In this document: one piece after another, positions 6,486 to 8,600 of the stretch
Position numbering within the stretch: the stretch's first letter is position 1
Layout of the letters: the number at the start of each line of letters is the position of its first letter
Assembly: GCA_009911175.1 (NCBI GenBank)
Contig: QXWX01000167.1
Span: 1 to 8,600, forward strand
DNA: 8,600 bases
Direction of reading: 5' to 3'
From: Lachnospiraceae bacterium
Lineage (GTDB): Bacteria; Bacillota_A; Clostridia; Lachnospirales; Lachnospiraceae
Translations under genes and position numbers: made by a program
Notes under the pieces: model-generated
The model's input: only the letters and a program-made list of their open reading frames with translations
Told to the model about the DNA's origin: nothing
Databases searched by the model: none

Positions 6486-6827
6486 TTACTGTTTTATGGA
6501 GGGCTGTTTTTTCAGCATGGCTAATTGTGTATCCCATACTTGTTTCATCAGCTTTTTCACTTCCTCCACATCGGCTTTATACACATTTCCTGTGGCATTC
6601 ATTCGCTTTGCAATCTGGTTCAGGTTGCCGCTGATTTTTCCGAGTGTAGCGTTGTATTCCCGTAAATCCGAATAGTCAATGTCATAGACAAAGCCGTATA
6701 AAATCAGGCGGCGCAGGAAGGTGGATTTGCTTTTCATGCCGGAGATTTTTACTTTCTGTTCCAGTATGTATTGCTCCTTGTCGCTTAGATATATTTTCAG
6801 CTCATTTTTGCGCTCACGGTTTGCCAT
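6486..6827 (-). CDS. mobC: MobC-family relaxosome accessory protein
   Basis: MobC proteins bind oriT, help open the DNA and recruit the relaxase. This 113-residue basic protein has an N-terminal ribbon-helix-helix-like region (about 8-45, KNELKIYLSDKEQYILEQKV then TFLRRLILYGF). It also has the family hallmark ISGNLNQIAKRMNATGNVY (65-83), followed by a helical C-terminus ending QPSIKQ. Length and motifs are typical, so the gene seems complete. The ATG (complement of 6825-6827) follows AAGGAGAAA on the minus strand. Its relatives are usually followed closely by a MOBP-type relaxase gene; here 6485 downwards contains none. The hairpin-rich region upstream of it (6871-7100) is the expected place for oriT. 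The protein could still serve in mobilisation by a relaxase supplied from elsewhere. Confidence 0.88.
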   Translation of the reverse strand: MANRERKNELKIYLSDKEQYILEQKVKISGMKSKSTFLRRLILYGFVYDIDYSDLREYNATLGKISGNLNQIAKRMNATGNVYKADVEEVKKLMKQVWDTQLAMLKKQPSIKQ

Positions 6828-6875
6828 TTTTGGTTTTTCTCCTTATCAGTTTTTTAATGGGATTTTACAAAAATA

Positions 6876-6898
6876 AATGCCCTCATACATGGGGCATT
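6876..6898. repeat. hairpin in the mobC leader
   Basis: AATGCCCT (6876-6883) and GGGGCATT (6891-6898) form an 8-bp stem with one wobble and a seven-base loop. It lies about 50-70 bp upstream of the mobC start codon. It may affect mobC expression or terminate transcripts between the divergent genes. Confidence 0.5.
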
Positions 6899-6954
6899 CG
6901 TGCAAAAAAATCAAAAACTCCGGCAGGGCAGTTTGTGATTTTTTGAGCGCAAAG

Positions 6955-7047
6955 GGGGTTAGGGGGATATGCCCCCTACAAGCCAATTTTTTCAAGTTCC
7001 CGCTTCGGGGGAATTTGAAAAATTGGAGCCTGTGAGGGAACACAGGC
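6955..7047. other. oriT: candidate origin of transfer (oriT)
   Basis: Three inverted repeats stand side by side in non-coding DNA upstream of mobC. They are TAGGGGG/CCCCCTA (6960-6966 and 6972-6978); a long pair, 6983-7001 with 7009-7026 (CCAATTTTTTCAAG versus TTTGAAAAATTGG, one bulged base, GC-rich apex); and GCCTGTG/CACAGGC (7028-7034 and 7041-7047). MobC and relaxase genes of Tn1549-like elements are reported to lie next to their oriT, and MobC-type proteins act at such repeats. The nick site cannot be placed with confidence; the TATGCCCCCTAC stretch (6968-6979) between the first two repeats is the most origin-like. The whole 6828-7193 stretch has no convincing gene. Confidence 0.6.
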
Positions 7048-7065
7048 AGTGCTTGCTATTCTTGT

Positions 7066-7094
7066 CCGGAAAGGGTTTTACCTTTCCGGCTTTT
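7066..7094 (+). terminator. terminator-like hairpin before the HTH genes
   Basis: Perfect 9-bp arms CCGGAAAGG (7066-7074) and CCTTTCCGG (7081-7089) with a six-base loop are followed by CTTTT. It lies 100 bp before the first helix-turn-helix gene, so it could act as a leader attenuator or as the end of a transcript entering from the oriT region. Confidence 0.5.
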
Positions 7095-7121
7095 AGAGAA
7101 AAACTTGGAAATTTTTTTAGC

Positions 7122-7144
7122 AATGCCCCCATAGAGGGAGCATT
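7122..7144. repeat. small inverted repeat AATGCCCCC/GGGAGCATT
   Basis: Nine-base arms (7122-7130 and 7136-7144) pair with one mismatch around a five-base loop, 50 bp before the GTG start at 7194. It could be a regulator operator or leader hairpin. It resembles the AATGCCC hairpin at 6876-6898. Confidence 0.35.
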
Positions 7145-7193
7145 ACTTTATCTACAATTAACATCAGAAACAGCGGAGAAAGGGGGTGAAAAA

Positions 7194-7532
7194 GTGTTAG
7201 ACCATGCATTCCAGCGGCGGCGTGAAATTGAGCGTATGCTGCTGTCAGGAAAGAGGCTGACGGTATCGGAACTTATGGGCAGATACTGCGTGGGCAGGAA
7301 GTCAATCAGCAGGGATTTTGAAGTCATAGGCGAGGAACTTCCGGTCATTTCAAAAAAAGGATATAACGGCGGCTATTTCCTGATGGACGGCGTTGGGAAA
7401 AACCAGAATACGCTTTCGCATGAACAACTGAAATGCCTGGAAAAACTCGCTGTTGGATGTACGGGGAAAGACAGGGAAACTGTCCTGTCAATCATACATG
7501 AATTTGGGCCGTACTGTGAAAGGAATACATAA
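7194..7532 (+). CDS. small helix-turn-helix protein (DeoR/HTH_11-like N-domain), 112 aa
   Basis: The frame is open from 6969, but the earlier part crosses the oriT-like repeats. GTG 7194 with AGGGGGTG at 7181-7188 is the sensible start. Residues 7-50 form a winged-helix motif: RRREIERMLLSGKRLTVSEL, then YCVGRKSISRDFEVI as recognition helix, with wing KKGYNGGYFLMDG (54-66). After it comes only a short helical tail (LSHEQLKCLEKLA and ETVLSIIHEFGPY). The effector domain of full-length DeoR or WYL regulators is therefore absent. It is probably a DNA-binding regulator of element functions. It lies 44 bp before a related gene, with which it shares the layout helix-turn-helix, glycine-rich wing, NTL(S/T)-x-x-x-L and II/LIH-x-(F/Y)G. 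Confidence 0.8.
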   Translation: MLDHAFQRRREIERMLLSGKRLTVSELMGRYCVGRKSISRDFEVIGEELPVISKKGYNGGYFLMDGVGKNQNTLSHEQLKCLEKLAVGCTGKDRETVLSIIHEFGPYCERNT

Positions 7533-7576
7533 AAAACCAGATGGTTTTCAAGCCAAAAATTGAAGGGAGGCGCAGC

Positions 7577-7906
7577 ATGAACACGGCACACCGGAGAATG
7601 GAAATCATCAGTATTTTGTCCGTCAAAGGGCATATAACGGCAAGGGAGCTTGCGTGGGAATTGGGCGTTACGATACGCACGATACACCATGACATTTTCG
7701 CATTGACTTTTGATTACCCGATTTATACAAAGCCGGGTTGTGGCGGCGGGGTTTTCATCACGGAAAACTACAAGCCCTATACCAATACTCTTACAGAAAC
7801 AGAGCTTGAAACACTGTGCAGGCTGTACGGGAAAGCGGAGGGGAAAGAGAAAGAAATCCTGTTCCGGCTTATCCATAAATACGGGGCGGACAAGTTGGAA
7901 ATTTGA
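7577..7906 (+). CDS. second small helix-turn-helix protein, paralogue of the preceding gene, 109 aa
   Basis: The ATG at 7577 has an excellent ribosome binding site (GAAGGGAGG, 7562-7570). Residues 5-45 form the winged-helix core (HRRMEIISILSVKGHITARE, then LGVTIRTIHHDIFAL). The wing TKPGCGGGVFITENY (51-65) is followed by NTLTETELETLCRLYGKAEG and EILFRLIHKYGADKL. The same scaffold occurs in the upstream gene, though overall identity is modest, so this is an old duplication or a pair selected to work together. A heterodimer or sequential regulation is possible. No effector domain is present. The gene ends about 90 bp before a chain of RNA hairpins and the next gene, which may be in the same transcript. 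Confidence 0.82.
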   Translation: MNTAHRRMEIISILSVKGHITARELAWELGVTIRTIHHDIFALTFDYPIYTKPGCGGGVFITENYKPYTNTLTETELETLCRLYGKAEGKEKEILFRLIHKYGADKLEI

Positions 7907-7998
7907 CTGGACGTATAGATATATCTTATTTGGGATGCGGACTTAAAAGGCATCGCTTACTGACAACTGAATACGGACAATCCTGCAAGACGTATGAA

Positions 7999-8182
7999 AC
8001 AGCCGAGCTGTGCCAAAGCACGCCATGACTGCCTGTACTGGACAGGCAAGAGCGAGAGATGTTTTAAAGCAAACAAGGTGTGGGAACCTTGCGCCATGAC
8101 ACTGTTTCCTGATAATGATACTTCCGTAAAACGGTCATAGAGATGATGGTGCGATTCCAATGTGGGCTTCCCTCCCAGAAGC
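7999..8182 (+). ncRNA. chain of five hairpins, candidate structured RNA leader
   Basis: Between the second HTH gene and the last gene lie five perfect short stems in a row: ACAGC/GCTGT (7999-8011), TGCCTGT/ACAGGCA (8030-8048), CAAGGT/ACCTTG (8074-8091), CCGT/ACGG (8124-8134) and GCTTC/GAAGC (8166-8182). The nonamer CGCCATGAC occurs twice (8021-8029 and 8092-8100), before and after the middle hairpins. I see no gene in 7907-8185. The arrangement suggests a conserved leader, riboswitch-like element or small RNA. I do not recognise it as a known class. Confidence 0.45.
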
Positions 8183-8185
8183 TAC

Positions 8186-8600
8186 TTGCAGGATATAAAA
8201 TTTTGTAAAAACGGGGATTTTTATTGGCGGATGATACAAGGGGAAATGTTTCCCATACAGAAGGGAAAATCTATTATTTTAAACGGGCAGAGGATAAAGG
8301 CGTATGACATCAGGACAATTACCCTTGAACAGTTCCGTATGCTGATTGCCTGCGGGAATGACAGGCACAACAACCAGATAAGGGTGACAAAAAGCGGCAT
8401 GGTCTATCTCTCGGAGGATATCGTCGGTTCGGAGCAGCTTGAGGATGTTGCGTTAAGTTTTGAAACATTCAGCGCACATAACGGGTATGTTGGCGTGAAG
8501 GCTGCGGAGGACAACAGCCATATTATCCCATACCGCAGCCTACGGCTGCAATCAAACCAAAAAGCAAAAAGAATCATCCTATTCGTAGATGCACGTGCTA
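8186..8600 (+). CDS. hypothetical protein, start uncertain, cut by window end
   Basis: This frame is open from 8147 to the window edge with no stop. Possible starts are GTG 8162, TTG 8186 and ATG 8231, none with a convincing ribosome binding site. TTG 8186 is used because the residues after it (QDIKFCKNGDFYWRM) look like coherent protein. Visible stretches are GKSIILNGQRIKAYDIRTIT, LEQFRMLIACGNDRHNNQIR, VTKSGMVYLSEDIVGSEQLE and VALSFETFSAHNGYVGVKAA. It seems soluble, mixed alpha/beta, without membrane helices. I have the impression of similar uncharacterised ICE proteins but cannot name a family. The last 20 or so residues (SLRLQSNQKAKRIILFVDAR) are basic and less convincing, so a frameshift near 8540 is possible. 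Confidence 0.6.
   Translation, partial: MQDIKFCKNGDFYWRMIQGEMFPIQKGKSIILNGQRIKAYDIRTITLEQFRMLIACGNDRHNNQIRVTKSGMVYLSEDIVGSEQLEDVALSFETFSAHNGYVGVKAAEDNSHIIPYRSLRLQSNQKAKRIILFVDARA

Noticed and set aside
6969..7193. N-terminal extension of the first HTH protein
   Set aside because: It would translate the oriT-like repeats and the terminator-like hairpin; GTG 7194 has a strong ribosome binding site and leaves the expected domain complete.
7975..7990. AATCCTGC, resembling an IncP-type nick sequence
   Set aside because: Only a short match, far from the inverted repeats next to mobC; likely chance.
7957..8160. 67-codon minus-strand frame opposite the hairpin chain
   Set aside because: It covers the structured-RNA candidate, with no ribosome binding site and no protein-like pattern; most likely a chance frame.
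1..8600. CRISPR array, tRNA, rRNA or insertion-sequence transposase
   Set aside because: No regularly spaced repeats, no tRNA-like or rRNA sequence and no transposase frame were seen on either strand.

Overview
The window reads as part of an integrative and conjugative element (ICE), or a decayed descendant of one, from a low-GC Gram-positive bacterium. Gut Clostridia such as Lachnospiraceae or Ruminococcaceae fit best. The reasons are a type IV coupling-protein tail, a Maff2-type N-terminus, a MobC relaxosome protein with an oriT-like region, strong Gram-positive ribosome binding sites, frequent GTG/TTG starts, and a VanR/VanS-type regulatory pair. No sequence search was possible. Family names rest on motif recognition.

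Layout. (1) Positions 1-804 are a broken conjugation module: the frameshifted 3' end of a VirD4/TraG coupling protein, a row of hairpins, and a maff2 gene reduced to its first ten or so codons. (2) Positions 805-1173 hold an intact small gene of unknown function. (3) Positions 1174-1535 hold a 149-nt, almost fully paired hairpin (1226-1374), then the promoter of a regulatory operon. (4) Positions 1536-3849 encode a VanR-like response regulator, a VanZ-family membrane protein and a VanS-like kinase. (5) Positions 3989-6113 encode an ABC exporter (ATPase plus permease). (6) Positions 6114-6485 are non-coding with two terminator-like hairpins. (7) Positions 6486-6827 encode MobC on the minus strand, with no relaxase following it. 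(8) Positions 6828-7193 are a hairpin-rich oriT-like region. (9) Positions 7194-7906 encode two related small helix-turn-helix proteins. (10) Positions 7999-8182 are a chain of hairpins, probably a structured RNA leader. (11) From about 8186 an unrecognised gene runs off the window.

How it works together. The VanRS-like pair probably senses an envelope-acting compound and switches on the ABC exporter. The TCS and exporter promoters share a 14-bp box (TTAGGAARTTCTTA) placed exactly 34 bp before TTGAGA and 59 bp before the -10. This argues for one regulator controlling both. No vanHAX-type ligase genes are present, so this looks like a VanRS-type circuit wired to an exporter rather than to cell-wall remodelling. 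The cargo sits between broken transfer genes and a mobC/oriT region. The element may no longer transfer by itself but may be mobilisable in trans.
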